Shown here in pieces: positions 5,414 through 5,470 of a DNA stretch of 5,470 nt. Source of the DNA: Pseudomonadota bacterium (GTDB lineage: Bacteria; Pseudomonadota; Alphaproteobacteria; Sphingomonadales; Sphingomonadaceae); the NCBI GenBank assembly GCA_023392555.1, contig JAEVYW010000018.1, forward strand, positions 1-5,470, in the 5' to 3' direction. Under the pieces are notes generated by a model, which was not told where the DNA came from, searched no databases, and saw nothing but the letters and a program-made list of their open reading frames with translations. Within the stretch, counting starts at the first letter, position 1, and each line of letters opens with the position of its first letter. Both the position numbers and the translations under genes were made by a program.

Positions 5414-5470
5414 ATGGCTCTTGACCCCGTCGCACTCGCCGCTGCCTTGATCAACTGTCCGAGCGTCACT
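5414..5470 (+). CDS. dapE: Succinyl-diaminopimelate desuccinylase, first 19 residues (cut by window edge)
   Basis: The frame from ATG 5414 to the window edge encodes MALDPVALAAALINCPSVT. This matches the start of DapE proteins, where a helix with L-x-L-ALI-PSVT precedes the M20 metallopeptidase core. DapE removes succinate from N-succinyl-LL-diaminopimelate, giving LL-diaminopimelate for lysine and peptidoglycan synthesis; it is a cytoplasmic dizinc enzyme. Only the N-terminus is visible, so catalytic residues cannot be checked. No strong Shine-Dalgarno is seen; AGG at 5403-5405 is a weak candidate. The gene diverges from the cupin gene, so its promoter probably lies in or beyond the cupin 5' region. 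The identification rests on 19 residues. Confidence 0.75.
   Translation, partial: MALDPVALAAALINCPSVT

Overview
The window is GC-rich bacterial chromosome, almost entirely coding, with no sign of mobile DNA, RNA genes or CRISPR. The gene set and the protein details (short basic L34, 569-residue YidC, the dapE start, order rpmH-rnpA-yidD-yidC-engB) suggest an alphaproteobacterium, most likely in the order Sphingomonadales. That placement is inferred from recognition and was not tested by a search.

Layout. (1) Positions 1-642, minus strand: the N-terminal 214 residues of a YifB/ComM-type magnesium-chelatase-like AAA+ ATPase, cut by the window edge just before its Walker A motif. (2) Positions 643-761: a short divergent intergenic stretch. 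(3) Positions 762-1103, plus: a small two-helix membrane protein of the PGPGW type. (4) Positions 1104-1195: a compact control region with a candidate rpmH promoter whose -35 overlaps the preceding stop codon, followed by a hairpin plus T-tract and a Shine-Dalgarno sequence. (5) Positions 1196-4925, plus: a tightly packed cluster, rpmH (L34), rnpA (RNase P protein), yidD, yidC, engB/ysxC and a glutathione S-transferase-like gene. (6) Positions 4922-5386, minus: a cupin gene converging on the GST gene. (7) From 5414, plus: the first 19 codons of dapE, divergent from the cupin gene.

Functionally the core cluster is a translation and membrane-biogenesis unit. L34 belongs to the large ribosomal subunit, RnpA is the protein of RNase P, which matures tRNA 5' ends, YidD and YidC serve insertion of inner-membrane proteins, and EngB is a GTPase for 50S assembly. 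The GST and cupin genes look like accessory additions between this conserved block and dapE (lysine/peptidoglycan precursor synthesis).

The most notable feature is the start of rnpA. The conserved RnpA frame has no ATG, GTG or TTG where the protein should begin. Its only canonical in-frame start is an ATG at 1189, exactly four bases before the rpmH ATG, so all of rpmH would lie inside rnpA in another frame. That resembles the arrangement reported for Thermus, but a mutated, miscalled or near-cognate start at 1330-1335 fits at least as well. After rpmH, no gene of the plus-strand cluster has an ATG as its favoured start at the domain boundary.
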